Source: Hyphomicrobiales bacterium 4NK60-0047b (GTDB lineage Bacteria > Pseudomonadota > Alphaproteobacteria > Rhizobiales > HXMU1428-3). Taken from it: 64,000 bases of DNA. Positions within the stretch are counted from its first letter, which is position 1; each line of letters begins with the position of its first letter. Below, in pieces: positions 50,397 through 60,231 of this stretch. Under the pieces are notes generated by a model. The model saw nothing but the letters and a program-made list of their open reading frames with translations, was not told where the DNA came from and did no database searches. Made by a program: the position numbers and the translations under genes. The stretch is taken from positions 62,001 to 126,000 of the forward strand of contig BAABWY010000003.1 in the NCBI GenBank assembly GCA_040367435.1. Reading direction: 5' to 3'.

Positions 50397-52742
50397 GTGA
50401 TTGGCTATTTGGTTCTCACTCCTTTTTTGGCAGCACTTCTTGCGCCAGTACTTGTTCTTCTGTTGGGTCATCGGGCGAGCTGGATATTAGCTCTGGTTCC
50501 AGGCTATTTACTGTATCGTTTTTTTGAATTTGTTCCCGCCGTTGCCAAGGGAGAAACTGTTTTACAATCTCATGAATGGCTAGGTGGGTTTGGCATCAAC
50601 TATTCCTTTATGATTGATGGACTTAGCCTTACATTTGCATTCCTAATCTTAGGGATTGGCTTTTTCATAGTTATTTATGCTGGTGGTTATTTAAAGGGGC
50701 ACCCGCAACTCGGCCGTTTCTTAGCCGTATTATTAGCCTTTATGGGCTCAATGCTTGGCTTGGTTGTCTCTGATAATCTCATCACCCTCTTTGTGTTTTG
50801 GGAACTGACATCCATTACCTCTTTCCTTCTTATCGGTTTTGATAATGAACGCGAAGCTTCACGGCGCGCCGCTTTACAGGCCTTAATCATTACTGGTCTT
50901 GGTGGCTTGGTGATGCTAGCTGGCTTCACTCTCATTGGCCTTGTTGGCGGGACATTTGAGCTTTCTGAATTACTCTCTAAAGGTGAGGTTATTAAAGAGC
51001 ACGGGCTTTATAGCCTGATATTTTGGTTGGTTATGGCTGGTGCATTTACCAAATCAGCTCAAGTACCGTTTCATTCCTGGTTGCCGAATGCTATGGAAGC
51101 GCCTACCCCGGTTTCAGCTTATCTGCACTCTGCGACCATGGTGAAAGCTGGTGTTTTCCTTCTTATGCGGACATACCCGATGCTTGGAGAGACTGAGTTA
51201 TGGGAGACGGTTCTGCCACTATTTGGCGGTGCGACTTTGCTTGCAGGTACTATCCTCGCCGTTCGCGATAAAGATATGAAACTAATGCTTGCCTATACAA
51301 CGGTTGCGTCCTTGGGGCTTCTGGTGTTGATGCTTGGTGTTGGCGGCGAACGTGCTATTGAGGGAGCTGTGCTTTATCTCATTGCACACTCTTTCTTTAA
51401 AGGGGCTTTGTTCATGGTGGTTGGTACCGTGGATCATGAAGCTGGAACGCGGCAGATTGATAAACTCAGCGGCCTTCGTAGTGCCATGCCGATCACTGCA
51501 CTGGCCGCTGCTCTAGCTGCGCTTTCCATGTGCGGTCTGCCGCCTTTTATAGGCTTCTTAGCAAAAGAATCGATTTACTATTCATTGACCCATGGTGGAT
51601 TGCATGAATGGACGATTGCAATCGTTGCCATTGTTGGTAACGCGCTGATGTTTGGTGTTGCGGCAAGCATTGCAATTCGTCCCTTTATGGGCAAGTGGAT
51701 TGATCCACCTAAAGCTGTGCATGAGGGCCCCGTGATGCTCTTCCTTGGGCCGCTGGTTCTATCTATTACGGGTTTAGTTACAGCAATATTTGCCCTTCAA
51801 TTCATGCAAACAAATTTCTTTTCGCCAATGGTAAGCGCTGTTGCTGGCAAGGAAGTTACTCTTGATTTGCATTTATGGCACGGCATTAACCCAGCGCTTA
51901 TTCTCAGTGTTATTACTGTTGGCTTGGGTATCGGGGTTTTTATATTCACGGCTGAATTGAAGAAGATCTTTGATAAGATTTTGAATTTCATTAGTTGGGG
52001 ACCTGATAAAGGGTTTGACCAAGCAATCTGCTTCCTCACCTGGTTTGCAGGCCTTTTCACCCGCATTTTACAAACAGGTGAGATTCGCACTTATATGCGA
52101 ATCACATTCTTAATTACAGCTCTTACTTTGCTTGTACCGATGTATAATCTTAATATCTGGCCGAACGTTCCTAGCTTTCCGAAGTTGAGTTTGTGGGAAA
52201 TTGGGGTTTTCGTCATTCTGGTTATTGGCATTCTGCAAGTTGTTTTTGCAAACACACGGCTAACGGCAATTATCTCTCTTGGTATACAAGGTTTTTCAGT
52301 TGCCCTCATTTTCATGTTATTTGGTGCACCTGACCTTTCTTTCACACAATTTATGGTCGAGACGCTTTCTGTTGTGATTATTGCTCTTGTACTCACGCGC
52401 TTGCAGCTCATGAAACAAGACAGACGCAGCTCTCTTTCTCTTATTTTTGATGGGGTTGTAGCGATTTCTGTTGGTGTTGGTATGGGGGCGTTGCTGATGA
52501 ATATCACTCAGTTGCCACTTGATATGCGGCTTTCTGAATTCTTCTCAACTTACTCTGCTGCGATTGCACATGGCCGCAATATTGTGAATGTCATTCTGGT
52601 TGATTTCAGAGCGATTGATACGCTTGGTGAAATTACAGTGGTGCTTATCACTGGTGTTTCTGCTCTTGCGCTTATTCGCGTTAAAGCTATTCCTGAGAAA
52701 AAAACAACCAAAGGCTCCCCAGCACTTAAGGAGACTTCATGA
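50397..52742 (+). CDS. mrpA: Mrp cation/proton antiporter subunit A
   Basis: A 781-residue multi-pass subunit homologous to NADH dehydrogenase subunit 5. Segments such as FVFWELTSITSFLLIGFD, SAQVPFHSWLPNAMEAPTPV, HSATMVKAGVFLL and the C-terminal LTFSQF-like PDLSFTQFMVETLSVV mark MrpA. The complex exports Na+ or K+ for protons and supports pH and salt tolerance. The GTG start has AAAGAGG seven bases upstream. It overlaps mrpB by ATGA. Mrp A is separate from B here, unlike some rhizobial PhaAB fusions. Confidence 0.95.
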   Translation: MIGYLVLTPFLAALLAPVLVLLLGHRASWILALVPGYLLYRFFEFVPAVAKGETVLQSHEWLGGFGINYSFMIDGLSLTFAFLILGIGFFIVIYAGGYLKGHPQLGRFLAVLLAFMGSMLGLVVSDNLITLFVFWELTSITSFLLIGFDNEREASRRAALQALIITGLGGLVMLAGFTLIGLVGGTFELSELLSKGEVIKEHGLYSLIFWLVMAGAFTKSAQVPFHSWLPNAMEAPTPVSAYLHSATMVKAGVFLLMRTYPMLGETELWETVLPLFGGATLLAGTILAVRDKDMKLMLAYTTVASLGLLVLMLGVGGERAIEGAVLYLIAHSFFKGALFMVVGTVDHEAGTRQIDKLSGLRSAMPITALAAALAALSMCGLPPFIGFLAKESIYYSLTHGGLHEWTIAIVAIVGNALMFGVAASIAIRPFMGKWIDPPKAVHEGPVMLFLGPLVLSITGLVTAIFALQFMQTNFFSPMVSAVAGKEVTLDLHLWHGINPALILSVITVGLGIGVFIFTAELKKIFDKILNFISWGPDKGFDQAICFLTWFAGLFTRILQTGEIRTYMRITFLITALTLLVPMYNLNIWPNVPSFPKLSLWEIGVFVILVIGILQVVFANTRLTAIISLGIQGFSVALIFMLFGAPDLSFTQFMVETLSVVIIALVLTRLQLMKQDRRSSLSLIFDGVVAISVGVGMGALLMNITQLPLDMRLSEFFSTYSAAIAHGRNIVNVILVDFRAIDTLGEITVVLITGVSALALIRVKAIPEKKTTKGSPALKETS

Positions 52743-53155
52743 ACACTCTGATTTTAAGAACCATTGTCCCACTTTTAACAAGCTTAATGGTTATCTATTC
52801 GATTGTAGTTTTGCTTGCTGGTCATAATGATCCTGGCGGCGGGTTTATTGGTGGACTAATTGCCGCCTCTGCTTTTGCTCTTTATGGCATTGCTTGCGGA
52901 GTAGCGCCGGTGCGCCGAGCTCTTTATTTCCACCCGATTTCAATTGCAGCTTTTGGCATGTTTCTTTCAGCTATGAGTGGTGTAATTTCTCTCTATAAGG
53001 ATGTTCCTTTCCTTACTGGTATTTGGTGGTTCCCTGAAATTGCTAAGGGCGTTGAAGTGCCTTTATCAACACCGCTGATGTTTGACATTGGTGTTTGGCT
53101 AGTTGTTGTTGGCTCACTTGTGACCATAGCTCTTGCGCTAGAAGAGAAGGAGTAA
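52739..53155 (+). CDS. mrpB: Mrp antiporter subunit B
   Basis: A 138-residue membrane protein with four hydrophobic segments and the MnhB signature HNDPGGGFIGGLIAASAFAL. The start overlaps the mrpA stop by ATGA. mrpC follows after six bases. Confidence 0.94.
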   Translation: MNTLILRTIVPLLTSLMVIYSIVVLLAGHNDPGGGFIGGLIAASAFALYGIACGVAPVRRALYFHPISIAAFGMFLSAMSGVISLYKDVPFLTGIWWFPEIAKGVEVPLSTPLMFDIGVWLVVVGSLVTIALALEEKE

Positions 53156-53161
53156 AGACAT

Positions 53162-53539
53162 ATGGAAAGTTATCTTTCAATTTTAGTCGGTCTTTACTTT
53201 GCTGGCAGTGTTTATCTTTTGCTATCGCAGAGTTTGGTGCGCATTCTCATTGGCATTGCCTTGCTTGGCAATGGTGTGAACCTTCTGATTTTCACTTCAG
53301 GGCGGATCACTCGTGGTGTTCCTCCGATTATTGAAAAAGGGGCTAAGGTTGCTGAAGCGTCGATTGCCAATCCGCTTCCACAAGCGCTTATTCTTACAGC
53401 GATTGTGATTTCCTTTGCGTTGTTTGCGTTTGTACTTGTGCTCTCTTATCGGGCTTATCAAGAAATCGGGACTGATGATACAGCGAAGATGCGCATTGCC
53501 GAACCAGTTGAACCATCTCATTTGCCAAAAGGGTATTAA
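53162..53539 (+). CDS. mrpC: Mrp antiporter subunit C
   Basis: A 125-residue NuoK-like subunit with three membrane segments; motifs IGIALLGNGVNLLIF and NPLPQALILTAIVISFA are typical for MnhC. It follows AAGGAG at the end of mrpB. Confidence 0.94.
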   Translation: MESYLSILVGLYFAGSVYLLLSQSLVRILIGIALLGNGVNLLIFTSGRITRGVPPIIEKGAKVAEASIANPLPQALILTAIVISFALFAFVLVLSYRAYQEIGTDDTAKMRIAEPVEPSHLPKGY

Positions 53540-53542
53540 TTT

Positions 53543-55108
53543 ATGAAAACCATCTCTACAGAAGGGGCAATGCTGCAAACTGCAACCACTGCAGTTGATT
53601 GGTACATTCTGGCCCCTGTTGTGATCCCGCTGGTGGCGGCAGCTATTTTGATCATTTTCAGACGATCTGTTGGACTGCACCCTTACATTGCTTTGTTGGC
53701 ACTTGCTGCAAATATTTATGCTAGTTTTGAGCTTTTAATGAAGGTGAAACTGGATGGCCCTGTGGCGATGACCATGGGCAATTGGTTGCCTCCATTTGGC
53801 ATTAGTTTTACGGCAGATTTTCTCGGTGCCATATTAACTATGACGTCGTCATTAGCTGTGTTTTGTGTGGCTCTATATGGCATGGGCGATGCCTCATCAA
53901 GAGAACGACGGTTTGGGTTTTATCCGCTTATCTTAACTCTTTTGGTTGGGGTCAACGGGTCCTTCTTAACGGGGGATATATTCAACCTTTATGTTTGGTT
54001 TGAAGTGTTTGTGATTTCTTCCTTCGGTTTAATTGTTCTGGGTGGTACACGCAAACAATTGGATGGTGCTGTTAAATATTGTTTCCTTAGTCTAATTGCA
54101 ACCACACTATTTCTAATCGCGACCGGTTATCTTTACGGGCTTTATGGCACCTTAAACATGGCTGATCTCAGTAAGATCGTTGCTCCCCTAAGATTTGAAG
54201 GACCGTTGGTTGTTGTCTCAGGGCTTTATCTCCTGGCATTTTCAATGAAGGCAGCGGCGTTTCCTCTCTATTTCTGGCTACCGGCCTCCTATCATACGCC
54301 GAAGATTGTTGTCTCAGCCCTTTTTGCCGGCTTGCTAACAAAAGTTGGTGCTTATTCTCTTCTTCGAACTTTTACCATCACGCTTCCCGTTGCTGGTGAT
54401 AGCTGGTTAATGGATGTGATGTTTTATGTAGGAGTTGGCACGGCTATTTGCGGTTCCTTGGGCGCGGTAGCACAAACTGATTTACGCAGATTATTTAGTT
54501 TCCTTCTTGTGGCATCGATTGGCTTTATGCTCATTGGCATTTCCATTGGAACTGAAATTGCTCTTACGGCAACCATTTTTTATATGGTCCACTCGATCCT
54601 CATCATGACAGCTTTGTTCCTCATTGCTGGTGTGATTTATGAGCATCGTGGCAGTCTTGATTTGCGCTCCCTTTCTGGCATCAATAAAGATTTACCTCTT
54701 TTAAGCCTTTTGTTTTTAGGTTTGGGCTTTGTTGCCATGGGCTTTCCTCCCTTCTCAGGATTTTGGCCTAAAATGGTTTTGATTTCTGAGACGATAAACC
54801 AACAAGCTTATGTTGGAACCTTTGCCATTATCTTTAGTAGCTTTCTTTCTATTATCTCGCTTGGCCGGGCTTTTGCTTTTGGGTTTTGGCGACCGCTTAC
54901 GGCGGAAGGAGAGAATGAAGTCGCTGTACAAGAGAAACAGCTAACTTCATTTTCCAAGTTGCAATATGTGCCAGTTTTATTGCTTATGATTTTGGTTACG
55001 ATCGTTGGCCTGCTCCCAGGTTACTTGTTTGACCTTTCTTCAATGGGAGCCAAAGGGCTTGTTGATACCAGCTCTTATATTGCAGCCGTATTTGGAGGTG
55101 CTTCATGA
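53543..55108 (+). CDS. mrpD: Mrp antiporter subunit D
   Basis: A 521-residue subunit homologous to NuoL/M/N-type proton-pumping subunits, with FNLYVWFEVFVISSFGLIV, SMKAAAFPLYFWLPASYHTP and MGFPPFSGFWPKM. With subunit A it forms the two ion-pathway subunits. It begins three bases after mrpC and overlaps mrpE by ATGA. Confidence 0.95.
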   Translation: MKTISTEGAMLQTATTAVDWYILAPVVIPLVAAAILIIFRRSVGLHPYIALLALAANIYASFELLMKVKLDGPVAMTMGNWLPPFGISFTADFLGAILTMTSSLAVFCVALYGMGDASSRERRFGFYPLILTLLVGVNGSFLTGDIFNLYVWFEVFVISSFGLIVLGGTRKQLDGAVKYCFLSLIATTLFLIATGYLYGLYGTLNMADLSKIVAPLRFEGPLVVVSGLYLLAFSMKAAAFPLYFWLPASYHTPKIVVSALFAGLLTKVGAYSLLRTFTITLPVAGDSWLMDVMFYVGVGTAICGSLGAVAQTDLRRLFSFLLVASIGFMLIGISIGTEIALTATIFYMVHSILIMTALFLIAGVIYEHRGSLDLRSLSGINKDLPLLSLLFLGLGFVAMGFPPFSGFWPKMVLISETINQQAYVGTFAIIFSSFLSIISLGRAFAFGFWRPLTAEGENEVAVQEKQLTSFSKLQYVPVLLLMILVTIVGLLPGYLFDLSSMGAKGLVDTSSYIAAVFGGAS

Positions 55109-55581
55109 ACAAGATTTTTCTAATCAATGTTTTGCTTGCCTTTACTTGGTGTGCTGTACAAGGCTCTTTTACTTTCATCAATTTGATTTTTGGTTTTCTA
55201 ATTTCCAGCGCGGCGCTTTGGCTAATTAGAGAACAGTTTGGCACATCAAAATATTTTAACAGAACCTGGTTGATTATTGGGCTGGTCTTTTTGTTCTTAA
55301 AAGAACTGTTTATGTCCGTTTTGCGGGTGGCGTGGCTTGTTCTGAAACCCGGACAATCCTACAAACCAAGTTTCATCTCTTTTCCGCTCACTGTTGATGA
55401 ACCACATGAAATAACTTTGCTTGCCAATCTTATTACTTTAACACCTGGCACACTGAGCGTTGACGTTTCAGATGATAATAAAACGCTTTATATTCACTGT
55501 ATTGATGTAGAAGATGTTGACGCACTGCGCAAAGATATTGCCGATGGTTTTGAGCGCAAAATTTTGGAGGCCTTACGATGA
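55105..55581 (+). CDS. mrpE: Mrp antiporter subunit E
   Basis: A 158-residue subunit with two or three N-terminal membrane segments and a soluble end carrying LITLTPGTLSVDVSDDNKTL and YIHCIDVEDVD, standard for MnhE. ATGA overlaps occur on both sides. Confidence 0.94.
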   Translation: MNKIFLINVLLAFTWCAVQGSFTFINLIFGFLISSAALWLIREQFGTSKYFNRTWLIIGLVFLFLKELFMSVLRVAWLVLKPGQSYKPSFISFPLTVDEPHEITLLANLITLTPGTLSVDVSDDNKTLYIHCIDVEDVDALRKDIADGFERKILEALR

Positions 55582-55943
55582 GCCCAGAAGAATTTTTTGA
55601 ACTCTCTATTTACATATCTTTTGGTCTCAGCATCATTGCGTTCCTCTTCACAATTTTACGATTGATCTTAGGAACAACTCTAGCCGACAGAATTTTATCG
55701 CTTGATATGCTGGTGACATTGGGTATCGGTTTCATTGCCATCTTCACCCTTCATACTGGATTTTATGCATATCTCGATATGGCGATTGCGTTAGGTTTGG
55801 TTGGCTTTTTGGCAACTGTGGCATTTGCTCGCTTGCTCATGCACAGGGGTGAAACGCATGATACCCCTGCTGGTGACAAGCTTGAAGAAATCGAAGATGG
55901 TGATGACGCAAAACAGTTGAAATCAAGTGGGGGGGCAAACTGA
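55578..55943 (+). CDS. mrpF: Mrp antiporter subunit F
   Basis: A 121-residue protein with three membrane segments and the MnhF motif LADRILSLDMLVTLGIGF. A charged tail of about 30 residues after the last helix makes it longer than the usual 90 or so. Confidence 0.92.
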   Translation: MSPEEFFELSIYISFGLSIIAFLFTILRLILGTTLADRILSLDMLVTLGIGFIAIFTLHTGFYAYLDMAIALGLVGFLATVAFARLLMHRGETHDTPAGDKLEEIEDGDDAKQLKSSGGAN

Positions 55944-56308
55944 TGCTGGATATTTTTCTTGGGTGTCTTTTAATTGCTGCTGCGATTTTTAATTTGATTG
56001 CGGCCATCGGTCTCCTTCGGTTACCTGATGTTTACACACGGATGCACGCTGCCAGTAAGGCTGGTACATTTGGCTCAGGCTTGATGCTTGTAACAATTGC
56101 AATTCATGCCGGTGAAATAAATATTGCGTCCCGCGCTCTTGCTGGTGTGGCCTTCTTTTTACTGACCGCACCTATCTCTGCTCACCTTCTAGCCCGTGCG
56201 GCTTATGTGGCTGGTATTGAGCCATGGAGCGGCACTGTGAGGGATGATCTTAAAGGGCATTACCAAGATAAACAGGGGCATTTGAGTAGTGATGAGGATG
56301 ACGAGTAG
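55943..56308 (+). CDS. mrpG: Mrp antiporter subunit G
   Basis: A 121-residue final subunit of the operon with three membrane segments, LLRLPDVYTRMHAASKAGTF and the C-terminal LTAPISAHLLARAAY. It starts within the mrpF stop (TGATG) and completes the A-to-G set. Confidence 0.94.
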   Translation: MLDIFLGCLLIAAAIFNLIAAIGLLRLPDVYTRMHAASKAGTFGSGLMLVTIAIHAGEINIASRALAGVAFFLLTAPISAHLLARAAYVAGIEPWSGTVRDDLKGHYQDKQGHLSSDEDDE

Positions 56309-56351
56309 TCTCTCTTATATCTCTCACGGCTATTCTGCAGCTGAAGCTACA

Positions 56352-56430
56352 GGCCTCCGAGGGGCGGCGCTAAGCGCCGGACGCAAAGGCGTCATGTCCT
56401 GACGCCGAAATGGCGTCACTCCTTCTTCAG
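56352..56430. repeat. Multi-hairpin dispersed element, copy B
   Basis: Like copy A: GCCTCCGAGGGGCGGCGC, a GGCGC/GCGCC hairpin, then GACGC/GCGTC, ATGTCC, TGACGCC/GGCGTCA and CTCCTTCTTC. The outer arms GCTGAAG (upstream) and CTTCAGC (end) can pair, closing a cloverleaf-like fold. The leading CTCTCACGGCTATTCTGCAG is also shared. Confidence 0.75.
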
Positions 56431-56530
56431 CTAGGTTGACCTTATAAATTTTCTTACTAAATGTACACTTCTCATCCAGTGACGGAGTTTGCACTTGTTT
56501 TCTCGCGGTTATTCTGCAGTTGAAGTTGCA

Positions 56531-56605
56531 GGCTTCCGAAGGGCGGAGCTAAGAGCTGGGCTGCGCCATGTCCCCCAGCCCGAAGTGGACTGGGTTCCTT
56601 CTTCG
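56531..56605. repeat. Multi-hairpin dispersed element, copy C
   Basis: GCTTCCGAAGGGCGGAGC opens it; compared with copies A and B the CCT/AGG pair becomes CTT/AAG, which keeps the pairing. ATGTCC, a CCAGCCC hairpin and TTCCTTCTTCG follow. It lies 100 bases past copy B. Confidence 0.7.
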
Positions 56606-56690
56606 TATTGTGAGTATTTTTTTGTTTCAGTTGTGATAGGGCGTTCGTTTTTAAGTTCTCTTTGGGAAAACAGAACACTGCGAAAACACG

Positions 56691-56728
56691 AAAAGCCGCT
56701 TTGCAGATAACTGCAAAGCGGCTTTTTT
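56691..56728. terminator. Terminator shared by rpmJ and the mrp side
   Basis: AAGCCGCTTTGCAG paired with CTGCAAAGCGGCTT, followed by a T-run on the plus strand and an A/T run on the minus strand. Confidence 0.9.
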
Positions 56729-56789
56729 ATTCAATCCATTAGATTTAAGCTAATGCGCTACAATTAGGCTTTAGATTAGCCTTCTTAGA

Positions 56790-56915
56790 TTAACCTTGGC
56801 GCGCTTTAAATCTTGGGTTTGTTTTGTTAATTACATAAAGACGGCCACGACGACGTACTACGCGGTTATCCCGGTGGCGCTTTGCAAGCGACTTAAGTGA
56901 ATTTCTGATCTTCAT
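56790..56915 (-). CDS. rpmJ: Ribosomal protein L36 (YkgO type)
   Basis: A 41-codon gene too short for usual cut-offs. Translation begins [20 protein letters not shown] and ends [11 protein letters not shown], the alphaproteobacterial L36 of the cysteine-free YkgO type that lacks the zinc ribbon. It completes the 50S subunit. A terminator lies 62 bases downstream. The absence of the zinc-binding cysteines means it works without zinc. Confidence 0.93.
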   Translation of the reverse strand: MKIRNSLKSLAKRHRDNRVVRRRGRLYVINKTNPRFKARQG

Positions 56916-57179
56916 TGTTTTAAATCCGAATATCGTAAGTTAAATATGACCCTAATTAGGTAATTTTATTTTTTTCTACGCTTTGCCACTGCCCCGAACT
57001 TCTATAATTATTTGTAATCATTCAAATAATTCCTACAGAGTTCAGTTAGGTCTTAAAGAATGACTTATCAGGCAAGGGCACTCAAGTTTAATGTAGAAAA
57101 TAAACAACCGTATTAGGTCTAATATCAGTGTCATTAACGATTAAGCGTTAAAAAAACGAGCAATCGCACAAAAAACAGA

Positions 57180-57204
57180 GGCCAGCTAAAAAAACTGGCC
57201 TTTT
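57180..57204 (+). terminator. Orphan intrinsic terminator
   Basis: GGCCAG and CTGGCC separated by a short A-rich loop and followed by TTTT. No ORF ends just upstream on the plus strand, so it may end a small RNA. Confidence 0.7.
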
Positions 57205-57357
57205 CTAAGGGTTTAATGGCATAGACCTCAAAAATTGTCAACTAGGGTCTTAGGGCAGGACCCATTTATTATCCTAGTTTATTCTACTCTTTAATTTAGA
57301 TTAAAGACTGCTATTTCCCGTACATTTATAGTTGTAGGGTCATAAATGAGAAGAAAT

Positions 57358-57375
57358 ATGTATCTTTTAATACAT
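57358..57375 (+). promoter_or_regulatory. Dyad resembling an NsrR site
   Basis: ATGTAT and ATACAT are separated by six bases, 48 bases before the regulator gene. The NsrR consensus has ATGYAT and ATRCAT with five bases between, so the match is close but one base too long. Autoregulation is inferred. Confidence 0.45.
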
Positions 57376-57422
57376 TCTATATTAAAGTATCTTTTGAACA
57401 GCTTAATTTATCAGGACCATAC

Positions 57423-57875
57423 ATGCGCTTAACAGTTCATACAGACTATGCCATCAGAACTCTTATTTTTCTAGCTATCCGTGATAATAAGTTAGCTACG
57501 ATTAGTGATATCTCTGAGCGTTATCAAATTTCCAAGAATCATTTGATGAAAGTTGCTCAAGAGCTTGTTCATCATGAATTTGTTATTAGTGAACGCGGAC
57601 GAAATGGAGGTCTTCGTTTGGCACGCCCCCCTTCTGAGATTAACCTTGGTGACGTTATTCAAAAAATGGAAGCTGATTTTTATCTTGTTTCCTGTCTTGA
57701 TCCTGAAAAAAACAACTGTAAAATCATTGGTAATTGCGGTGCACAATCAATTATGCACAAGGCTATTGCTGCTTTTATTGACGTCTTTCGGCAATATACT
57801 TTAGAAGATGCAGTTATTAATGAGAAAACCCTCAAGAAAATGTTTCTTACTGAACTTGAGATTAATGACACTTAA
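57423..57875 (+). CDS. Rrf2 family regulator, NsrR-like
   Basis: A 150-residue Rrf2-type regulator: winged helix at 1-75 (MRLTVHTDYAIRTLIFLAIR, GRNGGLRLARPPSEINLGDV) and three cysteines C91, C99 and C105 with the spacing C-x7-C-x5-C, as in B. subtilis NsrR. Such proteins bind a [4Fe-4S] cluster and lose DNA binding on nitric oxide. No NO-detoxifying gene lies next to it, so targets must be elsewhere. AGGA precedes the ATG, and a dyad upstream suggests autoregulation. Confidence 0.82.
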   Translation: MRLTVHTDYAIRTLIFLAIRDNKLATISDISERYQISKNHLMKVAQELVHHEFVISERGRNGGLRLARPPSEINLGDVIQKMEADFYLVSCLDPEKNNCKIIGNCGAQSIMHKAIAAFIDVFRQYTLEDAVINEKTLKKMFLTELEINDT

Positions 57876-57960
57876 AGTGCTTTTTCTTTAAGTCTGATCT
57901 TCTGTGTGCAAGGCTCACTCTCGTATCGCATAAATGTCTTGGCTATGATATTTGTTTTTC

Positions 57961-60126
57961 ATGTTAAGAGCGCGGGAAATTCTCAAGAAAACATTTGGTT
58001 ATGACGATTTTCGCAGCCATCAAGCTTCAGTAATTGAAACTTTGATTGGTGGCGGCGATTGCCTGACCCTTATGCCAACTGGCGGGGGGAAATCTCTTTG
58101 TTATCAGATCCCTGCTCTTGTGCGTCCGGGGACTGGCATCGTTGTCTCTCCCTTAATTGCTCTGATGCAGGATCAGGTTGATGCTCTCATTCAACTGGGT
58201 GTAAAAGCCGCTTTTTTAAACTCAACACAGACACAAGCAGAGCAACGTGATGTTCAGGACCAATTGCTTAATGGCTCTTTAGACCTTCTTTATGTTGCAC
58301 CTGAACGCTTACTTTCAAATCGAATGTTAGAGTTATTAGCCAGTGCTGACCTCTCGCTTTTTGCTATCGATGAAGCTCATTGTGTTTCTCAATGGGGACA
58401 TGATTTTAGACCTGAGTATCGCCAGCTTTCTGCGCTTGCTGATCTGTTTCCTCATGTACCGCGCATTGCGCTGACGGCAACAGCTGATCAAAGAACAAAG
58501 GCTGAGATTGTCGAGCAGTTAAGATTAACTGGTGCCGCTCAATTTATTGCTAGTTTTGACCGCCCGAATATCCGTTATACGATCGCCGAAGGTGGTGCCA
58601 ACCGTGAACAGCTCTGGCGTTTTTTAGAGGCTGAACATAGTAACGATGCTGGCATCATATATTGTTTGTCTCGCAAAAAGGTTGAAGAAACCGCTGAGTG
58701 GCTTTCTAAGAAAGGGCGCACGGCCCTTCCCTATCATGCTGGTATGGATGCTGCTATCCGCCGAGATGCACAAACTCGTTTCTTGAGAGAAGATGGCATT
58801 GTGATGGTGGCAACAGTTGCTTTTGGCATGGGGATTGATAAGCCTGATGTTAGGTTTGTTGCTCACTTGAACCTACCGAAATCAATCGAGTCTTATTATC
58901 AGGAAACTGGGCGGGCCGGACGTGATGGTGAACCAGCCAACAGCTGGATGGCTTATGGCCTTAATGATGTTATTACCTATCAACAATGGATTGAAAATTC
59001 TGACGCTGGTGATGTGCAGAAGCGAGTGGAGAGAGAGAAATTGGATGCTCTCCTTGGCTTATGTGAAACCACGACTTGTCGGCGCGAACACTTACTTAGC
59101 TACTTTGGACAAGAAACTAAGGTTGAGGAAAAAACAGAGGAAGAGCAAGTTACTAAAGGGACTTGTGGTAATTGCGATAATTGCATATCACCGCCGGAAA
59201 CATTTGAAGGGCTCGAACTGGCGCAAAAAGCACTTTCCACTGTTTATAGAACAGGTCAACGTTTTGGTGTTTCATACCTCATTAAAGTTTTGCTGGGAAA
59301 TTCCGATGAACGCATCATTCAGAATAATCATGACCAGGTCTCTACCTTTGGTATTGGCAGTGATATTAGTGATAAAGAATGGCGTAGTATTTTCAGGCAG
59401 CTTATTGCTCGAGGATTTTTAATATCTGACCATGATAAATATGGTGGCCTCCGATTAAGCGAAACGTGTCGCCCTCTCTTGAAGGGAGAGGGAATGTTTC
59501 AGCTGAGACGATTACGTATCACTGCTAAAACCAAAAGAGCAAGTCGTAGTAAAGATACGAAAGTTCCAGCCGCTGATAAGCCTTTATGGGATGCTTTGAT
59601 TGCCCTTCGCACTGAATTAGCAGCAACTCAAAAGGTTGCACCTTATGTGATTTGTCATAACCGCACTTTTGAGGAACTGGTCACTGTTAGGCCGAAAACA
59701 AAAACAGGGCTTTATAATATAACAGGTCTTGGTGAGAGTAAGATCAACCGCTATGGAGATGATTTTTTAAAGGTCATCAAAGCTCATCCGCCTTTAACTG
59801 CACTTGATAACAAACTCTCTGATACCGTTAACCAGACTTTACTTTTACACATTCAAGGTCACAAGCCTGATGTTATTTCTGAAAAGCGTAATATTGGTAT
59901 TTCAACAATTTATGATCATTTTGCAGATGCTATAGAAGGTGGTATTCTTGAGATCAAAGACTTGCAAGAAATTGATGAGGTCGCCATTGCTGAAATTGGT
60001 CAAGCTTTTGAAGAACAGAACATATTTGAAACCGGCCAATTAAAACCAAGTTATGAGGCGCTTGATGGGCGTTATAGCTATGGCATTTTGAAATGTGTTC
60101 TGGCCGAAAAAGCGCTTAGTGCTTAG
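57961..60126 (+). CDS. recQ: ATP-dependent DNA helicase RecQ
   Basis: A 721-residue RecQ helicase: Walker A PTGGGKS (39-45), [18 protein letters not shown], the aromatic-rich loop, ALTATAD, and the C-terminal helicase domain ending [12 protein letters not shown]. The zinc-binding cysteines (CRREHLL, then GTCGNCDNC), an RQC winged helix and a C-terminal HRDC-like domain follow. It unwinds recombination and repair intermediates. The ATG at 57961 is preferred to an upstream TTG, though no strong ribosome-binding site is visible. Confidence 0.94.
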   Translation: MLRAREILKKTFGYDDFRSHQASVIETLIGGGDCLTLMPTGGGKSLCYQIPALVRPGTGIVVSPLIALMQDQVDALIQLGVKAAFLNSTQTQAEQRDVQDQLLNGSLDLLYVAPERLLSNRMLELLASADLSLFAIDEAHCVSQWGHDFRPEYRQLSALADLFPHVPRIALTATADQRTKAEIVEQLRLTGAAQFIASFDRPNIRYTIAEGGANREQLWRFLEAEHSNDAGIIYCLSRKKVEETAEWLSKKGRTALPYHAGMDAAIRRDAQTRFLREDGIVMVATVAFGMGIDKPDVRFVAHLNLPKSIESYYQETGRAGRDGEPANSWMAYGLNDVITYQQWIENSDAGDVQKRVEREKLDALLGLCETTTCRREHLLSYFGQETKVEEKTEEEQVTKGTCGNCDNCISPPETFEGLELAQKALSTVYRTGQRFGVSYLIKVLLGNSDERIIQNNHDQVSTFGIGSDISDKEWRSIFRQLIARGFLISDHDKYGGLRLSETCRPLLKGEGMFQLRRLRITAKTKRASRSKDTKVPAADKPLWDALIALRTELAATQKVAPYVICHNRTFEELVTVRPKTKTGLYNITGLGESKINRYGDDFLKVIKAHPPLTALDNKLSDTVNQTLLLHIQGHKPDVISEKRNIGISTIYDHFADAIEGGILEIKDLQEIDEVAIAEIGQAFEEQNIFETGQLKPSYEALDGRYSYGILKCVLAEKALSA

Positions 60127-60168
60127 GCTGAAAATTCATTAACACACCTAAAAAAATTCTAAAAAAAA

Positions 60169-60206
60169 GCACCTACTGGTATGGGAACCCCAGCAGGTGC
60201 AGTTTT
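60169..60206 (+). terminator. Intrinsic terminator of recQ
   Basis: GCACCT and CTGG arms pair with CCAG and AGGTGC, followed by a short T-rich run. Confidence 0.75.
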
Positions 60207-60231
60207 AAATAGGAGAGTTTAATGATCAAGT

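Larger units (their letters stand above)
56916..57422. other. 507-base gap between rpmJ and the NsrR-like gene
   Basis: No credible ORF. It contains an orphan plus-strand terminator (57180-57204) and, near its right end, an ATGTAT/ATACAT dyad in front of the regulator gene. Confidence 0.5.
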
